NCBI GenBank assembly: GCA_027605045.1
Contig: JAQFWX010000049.1
Coordinates: forward strand, 1-64,000
DNA from: Phallus indusiatus
Lineage: Eukaryota > Basidiomycota > Agaricomycetes > Phallales > Phallaceae
Length of the DNA: 64,000 nucleotides
Reading direction: 5' to 3'
Numbering within the stretch: position 1 is the stretch's first letter; every line of letters begins with the position of its first letter. The translations under genes were made by a program, and so were the position numbers. Below the pieces are notes generated by a model that ran no database searches, was not told where the DNA came from, and saw only the letters and a list, made by a program, of their open reading frames with translations. Below, one piece after another: positions 10,561 through 22,300 of the stretch.

Positions 10561-12610
10561 GTGAGATAATATGCAGCAAGATGCGGATGGTTCAATAGAA
10601 ACATTTGCATACAAAATACAAAAAAAAACAAACAAACGAAATCTTTTGATTTCTCCTGATTTCCGACAAGTGGTGGTTGTGATATGTGCGTAGCAAACTT
10701 GCGGATCATTATTCAAATTCAGACTCTCAGAGCATTTGAAAATCAAAAGCCACCCAGCCAATTTGCAAAATCTATATCTTATATGTATGTGTTTGCAAAT
10801 TTGTTGAATCCTCCCTCCCCCGCATCTCGGAGATATTAAAAACACGATTGTTTAAGATCGTGCGGTGGCCATCACATTTAGGTATTATATGGACTAACGT
10901 GAAAGTACTCAGCGCGCGGATCTTGAACTCATCCTCCTTTGATTGGGTTCAAATGACTTCTCTTCTACGGGAGATGGAAACGAATTCATATATATGGATT
11001 CACCGGACCATTGCATGCCCTACATTATGGCATTCATCGGCGATTCGGGGCCTTACTCTCCGAGTGTGCTTTTGCACGCGGCAGTACCGGGATCGGACAA
11101 AAACAAGCCGTGAGTCGTGCGTTCTCTTGTACTTATTAGAAGCATAAACCTTTAAACTCAAACCGAAAGAAGAATAATAAATCACAGCACAGTCAGCGTC
11201 GAGATACCCTTTTTGGGATGAGAAGGGCTTAAGTGTCCAGTGACCATGTACCGAGATCTTTCCGTGAGTAAATTTTTTCTTTGGAGAAAGATAAGGATCC
11301 GGGTTGAACGTCTGGAACGAGTGGAGAGTATGGAGCAGGAAGGGTCTAGGCGTGCGTATGTGGGTCTAGTTCAGCTTTACCTGGTGCGTATGATATGATA
11401 TGTATAAGATATGATGCAGAAGTGATATTCAAGTTCATCGATTTGTATGTATGTATGTAACTTGTTTCGCATTTCACAGTCCATATATAACAGTTGAATA
11501 TGTATTAATAATATTGCTCCGGGCCGTTGCAAAGTAAATATTTTTCATTGAAAAACTGAATAGAGACTGTGATTGATCGATCATCTGAAAGCTCAGTTTT
11601 CCGTAACGGAAAAAACTCGCGTTTTGATAATCAGAAACAATTCGTTTTCAAAGGGTGCGTTATACACTTCTGCACAACAGATTGTCAGTCATGTGGTGCG
11701 AGGAGAATCTATTTGTGAGTGCAACTCTCCCATCACATATGTCTTGGCTTGTTTCATAGTTCCAAAAATAGGTCATGATAATGAAGTTATAATACAGTAC
11801 TTGACTTTTGGCCGAAGATTCTCCCTCGGTTAATGTGAAAAGTTCAACATAAATCGGTCCCACCAGCCTGAGTTCGGGTTCAATTTCTTTTTCGATTTCA
11901 AGTGTCTCCTTCATATCGGGTATACATACGTGATATGAAGCGTCCTGTCTTATGGGAACCAGATAATAATTGGGGGTGAATTGATTCATTCAAATGATTT
12001 GATCATAATGCCTGCGTGCAGAGCTTGTTACAGACAGTCTGGGTCTTGGTGCGGGGAACAGGGCAGGGTATTATGTAAAAATCAAATGTTGGACCACGAG
12101 TTGACTGCTCAGGGAAACTTTTTTCGATAGTTGCGTGTGTGGTCGATTCTCAGGTGCACTCTAGAGCCCTGCGTCCGAATAATTTCTGAAATGCTTGGCT
12201 TTGTCCGATATTGAGCCTAAGGCCTTAGGCTGTGTCCCGATTCCCGCTGGCAGTGAAATCAGTGATAGAATTGCAATAAGAATACACGTTTATACGGCAT
12301 GTCGTTTTTACTACACTACAAACACATTAAAAGGCATCATTTGTTCTCACATTTGTCTAAAAACGGGCCGTCTTTGGATGTCAGGCATTGAAATTTGACA
12401 ATTCGAAGACGGTGAGTGTCTAAGATGAAGAATGTTCCGCGAAATTGCCTCGTCACGAGCTCAAAAACACGACTAAAAGGCGCAAAGAGTGTTGTGATTG
12501 TCGAGGCAAAGGTTACAGACTTTGGACACGCTCAGGCTGTCTGTGCCCTTGAGAGTAGTCGCGTGACATGCCCCAATATAGCCGGGCCCATTTCGGGATC
12601 GTCCTCGTCC
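10561..12610. other. Gene-poor stretch before the Ser-rich gene
   Basis: About 2 kb without a supported gene. A TATG microsatellite lies at 11444-11458. An ATG frame of 109 codons on the minus strand (11989 to 11660) and several shorter plus frames have no recognisable motifs. Core promoter elements for the next gene start near 12611. Confidence 0.4.
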
Positions 12611-12721
12611 AGAATATATATTTAAAATTGGGCTGAGGATGAGATTCTCATATAAAAGCACCTTGCTCTTGCTCTTGTTCTCCTCATCCTCCTCATCCTC
12701 CTCATCCTCATAATCATAATC
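12611..12721 (+). promoter_or_regulatory. TATA-containing promoter and pyrimidine-rich leader of the Ser-rich gene
   Basis: A canonical TATA string (CATATAAAAG) lies at 12649-12658, about 70 bp before the ATG, with a second AT-rich string (ATATATATTTAAAA) at 12614-12627. The stretch from 12663 to 12721 is a run of CTTGCT and TCCTCA repeats ending directly at the start codon, as in pyrimidine-rich leaders of strongly expressed fungal genes. Confidence 0.5.
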
Positions 12722-13186
12722 ATGTCTTCCAGGTCAATTCCTCCAAGCTTCAACCCACATGGAAATCATTATTTCACCTCCAGCGTAGCATCGCCCCCGT
12801 CTGCACATCCATACTACCGCGGCGACAATGCATACATTCCTCTGCCCTCGCCGCACACAACGTCTCCTACATCTATTCTAAACCTGAACGGTCAAATGGC
12901 TGCAGCTTCTTCTTCGTCATCTGCATCGTCACCTTCATCATCGTCGTCACCCTCGTCATCAACTTCTACACAATACCACCACCACCCTTCAATCGTACAC
13001 GCTCCACAACCCCGTTCGTCGTCGTCTTCTTCCAAATCTTCCGCTTCATTGCCTATCTTTACCCCTTTCCGGCCCGACAAGTCTTCACCGGACCTCAGCG
13101 ACGTTCTTTCCAAAAAGAAATCCGCGTCGGCGTGGCCAGCCCAACCCGTTTTTGTACAGTCCAGTCCGAGACCTAAAATGCCATGA
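12722..13186 (+). CDS. Small Ser-rich low-complexity protein
   Basis: A single uninterrupted frame of 154 codons starting MSSRSIPPSFNPHG and ending SSPRPKMP. The centre (residues about 60-85 and 100-110) is nearly pure serine with Ala/Pro/Thr, flanked by a His patch. The C-terminal part (PFRPDKSSPDLSDVLSKKK) is more complex and basic. No signal peptide, membrane segment or known domain is seen. The TATA box, the clean frame and coding-like complexity at both ends argue for a real gene. The complementary strand frame is an Asp/Glu-rich shadow of the same repeats. Function is not recognised; most of the chain should be intrinsically disordered. Confidence 0.6.
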   Translation: MSSRSIPPSFNPHGNHYFTSSVASPPSAHPYYRGDNAYIPLPSPHTTSPTSILNLNGQMAAASSSSSASSPSSSSSPSSSTSTQYHHHPSIVHAPQPRSSSSSSKSSASLPIFTPFRPDKSSPDLSDVLSKKKSASAWPAQPVFVQSSPRPKMP

Positions 13187-13595
13187 GTGAGTCCAAATCC
13201 GAGTGTTAACAAGAATCAAAAAAAAAACCCCTGACTAGAGCTCTTGCAGAGTCCACTCCATCCATTACTTTTCTTGAGTTGTGTAAATAGTATGCCTTCG
13301 GATCGCCATATGTGTTTTTCGTTCTTTTCTTGTCATGTTTCACTTTTACGATCGACACGATTACATACTCCTCGCATTGTAAACTAACAACAATCACATG
13401 CTCTCATTCTTTTCTCCTCACCTTCTCCTTGGCTTTGTAACTCCGCATCGGGAGCCGGGACTAGTTAGTTTGATGAATAATATCCAGTCAATCTTCTTTT
13501 TGATCAACTTTACCACCACTGAGCAGTCTGTTCCTCTTTATTACTCATTCTAACATGGCGTGCTAGCTTTATTGCGCCTTTTGAAATCTCCGTGA
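13187..13595. other. Intergenic spacer between Ser-rich gene and NTAQ1
   Basis: 409 bp, T-rich after 13380. It should contain the 3' end of the upstream transcript and the NTAQ1 promoter. No open frame of note. Confidence 0.4.
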
Positions 13596-14406
13596 ATGAG
13601 CCTATTGAATCCTTCTTTACCCCCGGCTTATATATACACTCCCTATTATTGCGAAGAGAACGTTTACCTCCTCGTCGAATCGTTTTCCAAGGATCGATCT
13701 ATTACTGACAACTGGGAAATATACGCCGTCTTTATTTCTAACCATACCAAAACGGTCGCTCTCTGGAACCAAAAATTGTGCGAGAGTCCCGATTATCCTG
13801 TGGTATGGGATTACCACTGCGTCCTGCTTCTCAAGTCCAAGGCCAGCTCTTCCAGCTGGATTTTCGATTATGATACTCGTCTTGCGATGCTTTGTCCTCT
13901 CCAAGGCAAGTCATAGCACCTGTGATTGTTTCTCAAACCGTCCAAACCGCCTGCATTATCATCCAGAGTATGTCGAGGGTACGCTGGGAACTGATTTATT
14001 CCAGTCAAATCCCAGCAATCAATTTCGAAGGTAGGTAAAACCCAAGCCTTGCGACTTTTTTTCGCTCATCTTTATCAAAGTTTGCTCCGTATCGTCCCTG
14101 CTGTCGATTATTTAGATTCTTTTGCGTCCGATAGATCTCATATGGTGTGTTCTCCCCCGTTTTGGAGATGAATGGTTGATTAAAACCAATCAGCTCATGG
14201 TGAAAGATGATGGAACTCAAACGTATATCGATCCTCCACCTTCTTATCCATGTCTCATAGGCAAACGAGTCCAAGAGCAAAACATCACTAATAATCTCAT
14301 GGACACATTTGTATCCATGTCATCTTCTTCTTCATTAGAATGTATCGGCCAGGTCATGACATTCAGTGAATTCTGCTCATGGACATCAATAAGTATAACC
14401 GAGTAA
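13596..14406 (+). CDS. NTAQ1: Protein N-terminal glutamine amidohydrolase
   Basis: Encodes the enzyme that deamidates N-terminal Gln to Glu, preparing proteins for arginylation and ubiquitin-dependent degradation in the N-degron pathway (cytosol/nucleus). Family landmarks by residue: PYYCEENVYLL with the catalytic Cys19, YAVFISNHTKTVALWNQK, PVVWDYHCVLL with the catalytic His74, WIFDYD with the catalytic Asp91, then EYVEGTLG, the hallmark SFASDRSHM, PPPSYPCL and MTFSEFCSW. The triad matches Cys28/His81/Asp97 of human NTAQ1. Four exons are joined over introns at about 13906-13966, 14031-14080 and 14143-14191. The first has an AAG|GCAAGT donor, so it is a GC-AG intron; using it restores the frame exactly (CPLQ-EYVEG). 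The 49-nt last intron is confirmed because reading through it in the exon frame hits a stop. Length is normal for the family. Confidence 0.93.
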
Positions 14407-14650
14407 AATAGAATATTTTAGAATACCAGCCAACGTGCTCGAGCTATTTTTCGTCCTGAGCACGCCGGGGTGTGACTCGGACGCCTCCGCCAGGTGTGAC
14501 TGACTCCGTGCACGTTTTTTCACCTACAACACCCCTCACAACAACTTCAAATTTTCCCCCCCGTCTCCTCCTACCCATCCCCGCCAATCCCGCATAAGCT
14601 TAGCTTTTGCTTATTTGTTTCATAAATATAATCATAAAAGATATAGACAT
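14407..14650. promoter_or_regulatory. Spacer and probable promoter of the BTB gene
   Basis: A short gap with a C-rich stretch (14515-14590) followed by AT-rich sequence just before the ATG. No clear TATA box; no coding sequence. Confidence 0.3.
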
Positions 14651-16835
14651 ATGTCTTATACACACTCAAATGGCGCAACACCTACTACTGCCAACGGAAG
14701 CAGTAACGGTGCCAAAAGTCATCTCGTATATGGGCTTCCGCCGCCCATTGAATCGGCGAGCACTGGGCTAGACGATCATTATCATTTGCATCAGCACCAT
14801 AACCATAACCATAACCATAATCACCACCATCATCTTCATCAACATCCTCCGCATCTGCACCATTCTATACCACATCAAGAAGGTCATCACGGTGTTGGCA
14901 CCGGTGCATCAACCTCTACGTCCGCTTCAATGCACGACCCTCCATCTGAGAACGGATATGTGAGGTGAGTAGCTGCCCCAATCCGGGAAGATTACCTTTC
15001 TTTTTCATCAGTTTTTAAAGCTGGAATGAAAGCAGCTCTATTATCCATTTCTTTCTCTTCCATCCCGTTGCCGCGTGTTTGTGTAGATATATATTGATTG
15101 GTTTTTAGATCACATTATGCATCACCTTCATCCCATAATGAAGAGATTATTGAACACCTATATCAAAGTGGTTTTCAAATGGGGGTACGTTATAAGCCTT
15201 TGTCCCACCTTTTTGCTTCTTACCCCGGCCATAGAACTATGCGGATACAGTCTTGGTCAGTATTAATACTCCCCCTTCTTATTGTTTCCTGTCTCCTGAT
15301 CACATCTTCAGAACGTAAACGGACGACAGTATAGGCTGCACGCCATTCTTCTCTCAAGGTCACCTTACCTGGCTCATCTCATGTCAGCATTCCCTCCAGG
15401 CTCACCCATACGTAATATATACATTCCCATTGAAGAAGAACCAGAAGTAACTCAAGAGGTAACATCCCCCTCCATATGGTTCTTCCTTTTCTTTTTCTCA
15501 TAGTTATCTAACCTCTGTTTTTTTCAGGGATTCGCTATTGGTATGTTCCGCCTTTCTAACTTTTCTCTCGTCCTCTAACTAACTCGCTAACTCAACTCGC
15601 TCGCTAATCTCACTCGCATCAAGCTCTCGGTTATCTATACTCGTCCAGGTCCCTCGAAATGTTGACACCCTCGAACGCACGAGCCGTTCTAGCAGCAGCA
15701 TGCTTCCTGGGCGGTCTCCCAGATCTTTGTGCTTACGCCTACGAAACATGCCGCGACTCTATCTCAATTGAAACAATCCAAGAATGGCTGCGGTTTATTG
15801 AGACAGTTCCTCCACCTCCAGAAGAAACCGGCAACAACAACAATAACAACAATAACAACAGTAGTAGTAATAGTAATAGTAATAGTAATAGTAACAACAC
15901 TACCGGTCCTACTACCGATATTAACCGACATCAACCTATCCCCACTTCTCTTTTCGGACCGTACGCCGCTCAACTACGCGCTGACATACTTCACTTTCTC
16001 ATCTCGACTTTACCACATGCTTTACAAGCTTTCACAGCAGCACAACCTCCTTCATCTCCATCTTTATCTTCTTCATCATCCGTAACCGCAACCGTAACAC
16101 CATTCGGATCTGCCGATTCACAACAAACACATGCATTAAACGGCAAATCATCAACATCAGCTTCATCTCCATCATCTTCATCACAGTCGGCAAACGGGCT
16201 ACAAACTTTGTTGCAGATATACAGTCATGTACCTTTTGAAATGTTCAAACAGGCTGTAGAATCTCCCGAATTACCAATCGGTAAGTTTCAGGCCATCCTT
16301 TCCTTCTCTGTTTTATATTTTTTTTTGTCGTGCAACGCTACCATATATGCATGACCTTCTTTCATTGCTTCCCTCTCCCTCTTTCTTTTTGAGGCTTTTT
16401 AGGTCGTTTGCCGCTTTTCCCTTCCTCCCATTCCTCTCCTTCCTTCCGGGTCTCACTTCGTCTTCTCTTATGTATTCTCTTCCTTCTTCATCTTCTCCCA
16501 CGTGGCTTAATCTCTTTCCCCTTCCCTTCCTTCTTTTTTTCTTGCTCGACCCTTTTTTCTAACAAACCTTTTCTTTTGGCATTTGCGTGTAGGTTCGGAT
16601 CAGGCTCGGTTTCAATTTGCCAAAGCAGCTATTGCGAGAAGAAAAGCGAGCGTTGGACATGGTGTTGAGGAGACTGTTGTATTAGCGTTTGGAGGGTCGA
16701 CGAATTCGGGAAGTGCGGTGCATGTTACACGTAAAGTGAAGAGACGGCCGTTGGTAAGTGTATTTTCGCATGTTTGCTTGTTGTACTATCAAATCGATTT
16801 ACCTGGAATTTGCACAGTGGAAGGTTACAAAGTAG
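14651..16835 (+). CDS. BTB/POZ domain protein with His-rich and Asn/Ser-rich inserts
   Basis: The assembled protein opens MSYTHSNGATP, passes a His-rich tract (codons roughly 45-80, mostly CAT/CAC/AAC) and reaches a BTB domain. The BTB core reads EEIIEHLYQSGFQMG - NYADTVLNVNGRQYRLHAIL - LSRSPYLAHLMSAFP - IYIPIEEEPEVTQE - GFAIALGYLYSSRSLEML. A helical BACK-like segment follows (RAVLAAACFLGGLPDLCAYA) and later LFGPYAAQLRADILHFL and IYSHVPFEMFKQAVESPEL. The last exon ends KRRPLWKVTK. Between these lie an Asn/Ser homopolymer at 15834-15897 made of AAC/AAT and AGT repeats, and a Ser-rich stretch. About seven introns are inferred. The arrangement recalls fungal germ-cell-less-like BTB proteins, which often act as cullin-3 adaptors, but no partner domain is visible. 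The ATG at 14651 is used because no upstream ATG exists in frame. Confidence 0.8.
15834..15897 (+). repeat. Coding trinucleotide tract (Asn/Ser)
   Basis: About twenty consecutive AAC/AAT then AGT/AAT codons inside the BTB gene produce an Asn run followed by alternating Ser-Asn. It lies between folded segments and is likely length-polymorphic. Confidence 0.75.
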
Positions 16836-17581
16836 CTTACCTCCTTGACTTTCTCTTTCTTTTTATGTTTTCTTACCTTTTCGTTCCTTTTTTTCTCTTT
16901 TTCATCGTGTTGTTTGTTCCATCTGTCAAAACAAAAAAAGCTTGTTTGTTTTTTCCTCAGGGGGATATATATATCAAAATATGTCTAAACTCTTTCAGAA
17001 ATGACACGGCAGTCGTTCTTTTCTTTCTTTCTTTCTTCTCTGTTTCTGAGGCTGTGACATTGAATATGATGGCAGAAGAATTCCTGAACTCTAATTCTCG
17101 AACTGCGACAACGACAACGAGCTCAATTCCCTATAAACAGCAAGGCAATCCAAAAACTCGGATAAAAAAGCAGAGATAAAAATAAAGAAAAAGACCAAAA
17201 GTACCTTTTTTGTATTTGTTTTGGTTATTTAATTAATTTTATATTTTAATTTTTCTTTATTTACTATATGGCTACACACCCCTCCCCTTCCATCATGCAT
17301 CATCGCCCATATCAGTGATCACGGTCTTCGAACCCAACTAACTTGCTGCAACGCGGCTTCGTGGGCTCGTGGCTCAGAAAAAAACTCCTTTTCCCACCGC
17401 TGGCTCCTTCGATCCGTGAAATCGAGCCTCACATCCACGGCGAAAAAGAAAAAATAAATACACAAACACAGCAAAAAGGAAATAGAAATAGAAGTATAGA
17501 TAAACGATGAAAAGACAAAAACGCGAAAAAAACACACCGCGTTTCGACTTTCATTTTTTGTCTTCTCCCTTTTATTTAAAG
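16836..17581. other. Intergenic spacer between BTB and DUF6593-like genes
   Basis: 746 bp. The first half is T-rich and contains the BTB 3' region; an open frame through it is unspliced intron read-through, not a gene. From 17440 the DNA is A-rich up to the next ATG, resembling a fungal 5' leader. No other feature seen. Confidence 0.4.
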
Positions 17582-18784
17582 ATGTCTAACACTACTGCTT
17601 CCGGTACTGCTACCGCTACTACTACTGCTAGTGCTTCCGCCACGGCCTCCGGAACGAATGCGAATGTCACCGGCACCACTGAATACAACGACCTCTATTT
17701 TTTCAGCGAAGGTCAGATGCAGAATAATCCTCGACATGTCTCTATTTTAGGCTATGAAGGCGACCGTCCGCTGTTCTTTCGGTTCTCCACTAAACTCAGT
17801 CATACATCTGCACAAACTAGAGTAAGTACAAATGTCGTATTTTAACCCAGTCTACCCCCCACACACACTTTTTGCTCTCCACTTGATTTTCTATAATCCA
17901 GCTCGCTTATCTATCTATCTATCTTATCTCTCTTCTAGGTTTATCGAGATCAACAAGATGTCGCGGTTCTCGATTGGACAGCCGGTACGTCCGAGTTCGA
18001 GTTTCAGATCATTACCATCATCATCATCATCATCGTCATCCATCACCTTGCGCATTCAACACGTCCATTCAAAACTTTTCCAAATCTCAATTATAGCACA
18101 ATGTCTTGCTCGTTTCACTATTTTCACTTTTCATTTCGTTTTTCCTTTGTGTATCCACTTGATACCCGCAGTAAACAGGTACCCATCTCGGACTTTTAAC
18201 AATTGGACAACGTCAAGTACACATGACCCATCTTGTCCGGCAGCTGAATTCCAAGTTAGTATTAGCCACTTTTCAATTCAATTCAATACATTTACCACTC
18301 ATTGCCACAACCTTTATTTTTGCTCCGATCATCAATATTATTACCACCAGCGTACGTGAATTCGTCGGACCAGATGACGGTGTCAAATTCGAATGGCGCA
18401 GAACTCCAGCTCACGATTACGAAGTACGTACCTTCCTTGATTTCTTCCTTACTCAGAAAAAAAAATGGTTTTAGACAATTGATTCATTCCCCATTTATTA
18501 TTGTAGCTCTATGCCCCAAGCGATTGTCGAATAGCGTCATATTCTCGCGTGGCGTACCAGACAAAGGCAAGGGCCCGTTTTTCCTCAACCCTGCTTGCTT
18601 TTCCTCGTGGAGAAATCTATTAATACATTTCTTTTTCAATTCTATATCGCTTATAACTCAATAGTGGGGAGCTTGCCACGGTCTATTTCGGTATACATTT
18701 AAAAACCGAGAAAGTCTCCTTTTGGAGGCCTTACTAGCCCTGTGTCTCAATCGGTGGATTGATATGAACAGCGCTTCGTCTTGA
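17582..18784 (+). CDS. DUF6593-like small beta-rich protein
   Basis: Starts with a Thr/Ser/Ala-rich leader (MSNTTASGTATATTT), then a compact domain reading NDLYFFSEGQMQNNP, PLFFRFSTKLSHTSAQTR - VYRDQQDVAVLDW, then after a longer intron REFVGPDDGVKFEWRRTP and HDYELYAPSDCRIASYSR. The sequence of strand, W, G-P-D-G, K-F-x-W and D-x-x-IA-x-Y follows the DUF6593 domain that is expanded in Agaricomycetes and has no known function. Best-fitting introns: about 17821-17938, 17990-18178 (acceptor chosen so the next exon keeps phase), 18258-18350 and 18424-18507. The 3' end is uncertain: the frame meets a stop at 18621-18623, but a further exon to 18784 reads FKNRESLLLEALLALCLNRW, which looks coding. 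The longer form is given. Confidence 0.6.
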
Positions 18785-19372
18785 AGAAAGAAAGAAGAAG
18801 AGCAAAGGCGCTGTTTTGTTGCTGTTGTTGTGGGTTGTGAAAGTGGATTGAATTATATATATACATATATATGCTAACTAAATATGTCTATTCACATTTT
18901 GATTTATGTTTTTCTCTTTCTCCGGGAAAAGAAGAAGAAAAATCAATATCAGAGCTCGCTATTGTTATTACATTGTGTACAATGCAAACAAAATGTATAT
19001 CGTCGAGGGCAAGGCAATGGAGGAGAAGCAGCAAGGGGGGTCATGAGGGCGTGAAAAGTGAAAGCAGCAACAAACACAAAAATGCGGATTATAGCAATTC
19101 ATAGGCCAACAACACAGAATAGAATAGAAGGAAGAAAGAAAGTAAAATCATAAAAAAAAGAGTGAGTGCGTGCGTGCGCGCGCGAGGGCAAAAGGGGAGA
19201 AATAATCCGTAATCAACACGTGAAAAAAAAGTGGTATACCAAAAAAAGAAGAGGAAGATGATGATGAAAAGGAAGAAAAAAAATGAAAGGAGAAAACAAA
19301 TACCCGAAGAGAGAATGATGCATGTGAGTGTGTGTACGTCTGTCTGTGTGTGTCTGCGGAAAAATATATAGA
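18785..19372. other. Convergent intergenic region with purine-rich low complexity
   Basis: Lies between the 3' ends of two convergent genes. It is strongly A/G-rich on the plus strand (GAAGAA, GAAAGAAAG runs) and includes a GTGC/GCGC microsatellite at about 19163-19185. Open frames here are low-complexity artefacts. Confidence 0.5.
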
Positions 19373-22300
19373 CTACGACCCTTGCCGCAGTGGTTGTTGT
19401 TGTTGAGGAGGTCCAAGAGCGTTTAATAAAGCATCTATTTCACGTTCGACATGCCGCCCTGAACTTTCTGAATGAATGGAAGTCGCATTGGATTGTGTAA
19501 TGGGTGGTGTAGCCACTCTGCGTTGAAAGTTGATAGTACCCGAATCCATATTTTTTGATAGGTCGTCTATGAGACGGCCAATCGTCGATGCGTTGGTCCG
19601 GTAAACCTATGATATTGCATGTGTTTTTTTCAAAAAAAGAAACAGAAAGGAAAAACGATTAGACAAAATGAATAAAAGGTACCAAATAAAGGAGAGATGA
19701 TGTTATTCACTAACCTTTGTCTCGGGTCGAGGGGTATTATTGTTGGCAGCCGGAGTACGCCGCCGTGAATTGGAGTTGTTGCTGTTGGCAGAACTAGTGG
19801 TGGTAGTGGTTGGAGTGGCGGTGGCATTGTGGTTGTTGCTGGAACTGCTATTATTGATATAAGGTCCCTGAGAAACGTTGCTACCCTTGGAATCCCACCG
19901 TCTGTGTTCTTTGACACGTATCTCCATATCATCGGTCCCGTCATGACCACGTGAGGAAGCCATACTTCGACGGAAGAATGACTGATCATCTTCGTCCTCT
20001 GCCCTGAGAGAACTTAAAACAGACCACACAATCCGCCCGTTAGATAGTTCCAGAACTTCTAAAGCAGGACCGCCGCCATGCCCGTTCTCTTCAGCGTGTG
20101 TAACGGACGTATACGGAATTGGTGATGAAGACGCATCTAGATTGCCGGCATATCCTTCCTGGCTGTTCATTTCGAAACTTGAGAAAGAAAAAAAGGATCA
20201 AGAATGAAAATAGACATGATAAGTTATAATAATACACACAAGGAACTAGATTCGCTAGGCTTTGAAGCATGCGTTCGTGGGGTATTTATCGGAATATTGG
20301 CAGGAAGACGGGGCACAGGAGGTTCTCGAGGAGCAGCCGAACCGGTTGAATGGAAGGAGGCTGCGCTCGCCGAACGCGACTGTCTTCCTGGAATGGAATC
20401 CTTCCTAAGAACGTTATTCAGATCTGAAGCAGAAAGGTTATCATTAGTGAAGATTAAGGTCCTTCTGACCACTTCCCCTTCTGGATAACGATTAACCGCG
20501 GGTGGCCTCAGCGTGGCTGGTCTCAACGCAAGATCAGGCGTTTTCGATCTCTCAGCATACTCTCCTCCGCCTGCTCCTCGGGTCGTATTATTATTACTAG
20601 TCGCTGGATATGTATCATTAATCGTACTTGTCGCATAGTTTGACATCACCGTTTGTGTCCGTGGCGGATACCTGGTGGTGGTAGAAGGCATAGTATTAGA
20701 CCGAGATAGAAGTTCGTTTAGTGCTTCGGGACGAATTCCAAGTTTGCTCGCAGCAGATAAAAAGTCATTGACAGCTTGCGGATCATGTGGCGAAGCGGCT
20801 CGAGAGTCTTCTTCAACAAATGGATTATCCTCTAAATGTGAGGTCGGCACTACCATGGGGTCACGTTCGATATCCGCCGAAGGTCGAGGTCGGTTCATCG
20901 GGGGAGAAAGAGTATATGAAGGTCTAGCCTGCGATGGGTTTCGCATGAGTGTTGCAGAAAAACCAGAATCTAGACGGGAATGGCTTGGACTTTCGGGAAG
21001 TGGAGATCGAGCTGATTCTTTAACAGCTTCTTTCTTAGACTTCCTGAACATGCCCAAAAGGCTTTTCTTGGGAGCTGTCGCCGTATTTAGTGTCGGCGTC
21101 GAGACCTTCAAGCTCGCACTCCTGGTAATTGTGCTTGGAGAAGCGAAACTTTGTTGTTGTGAATGTTGTTGTTGTCGCTGCAGCTGCTGTAGTTGTTGTG
21201 GTGATGATGATGGATGAACCGCGAGCTTGGGTGATTGTGCAGCAGCGACTGGCGAACGATGGACCGAGAGTGGAGAGTGTAGTGAATTGGTTGGACTGGA
21301 CATACTAGATATTGACGCATCGGATTGGGGTTTAGAACGTAATGAACCACGGAATTTACGAAACCTGTCAGTTAGTTTGTTTGTGGGACGATCAACCGGT
21401 GAAGCCACAGGAGAAGGTTGTACGGGAGAAGAGACACTAGGCATAGCCTCAAGGCTTGTTGTAGAGGACAAGGAAGAGGAAATTAGTTGGGGGTTGCTGA
21501 TATGTTGTACATTAATCGGAGACTTGGGTTTTCGGCGAACGGTTTCATCGTTTTCAGGAGCTTGAGGCCGACTCTTCAACGCTGCAGTCGCCTCAGTGGC
21601 TCGTCTGCTCACGTCTCGTACAAGCTGAACACGATTGTTTGGGGTCATCACAATTTGAGGGCTACGCCATAGGCGGGACTGCGGAACTTCCGTCGCTTCC
21701 CCCGAGTCTTCTTCGTGAGATTGAGGAGGTGGAGACGCAGGTGAAATAGGGGCTTCTTCATGGGAAATTCGGGACTCAGATTTGTTCGCTTCGTCTTGTA
21801 CCGTACTAATGGCATCTACCAGAGCCTTATATCGCGCGGAAGCATCGTCTTCCCTGCTTTCTCGACCACTGCTGATACTCGGCAAGCGACTACTGCTATC
21901 GTCGTCGGTGGTGCTGTGCGGTTCTACCGTGAGTGCGTCCGACGTAGTGGTGATAGTTGAAGAAGTATTAGATAACGCAGGAGACATAAGACTGGATAAA
22001 ACTGGGACATCCTGCGAGACGACTTTAGGAGGATCCGGGTTCTGAATTGCTGGAATATCTTGAATTTCGATTGGAATGGAAACTTTTGGTGGAGATTGAG
22101 GCTGTAATTCGGGTATGGTTTCTGGTTGAGATTGTGGTTGAGTTTGAGTTTGAGCCTGTTGAGGTTGAGGCTCAGGCTGTGATTGATTCTGGTTTTGAAT
22201 ACTGTGTAAAACCGAATCCAACAATGCATTTGCTCGAGACGTCGACTCTGTTTTGTTAGGAGCACTCTGATTCGCGACTGGAGTAGGCTGACGGGGAGGC

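Noticed and set aside
10384..10845. 153-codon minus-strand frame
   Set aside because: It runs antisense across the tandem 380-bp repeat and has a Cys/Arg-rich chance composition.
11660..11989. 109-codon minus-strand ATG frame (MNQFTPNYYLVP...)
   Set aside because: No motifs, no upstream promoter cue and the second half decays to non-coding-like composition; kept out for lack of support.
12892..13212. Asp/Glu-rich minus-strand frame
   Set aside because: It is the complement of the Ser-repeat in the plus-strand gene.
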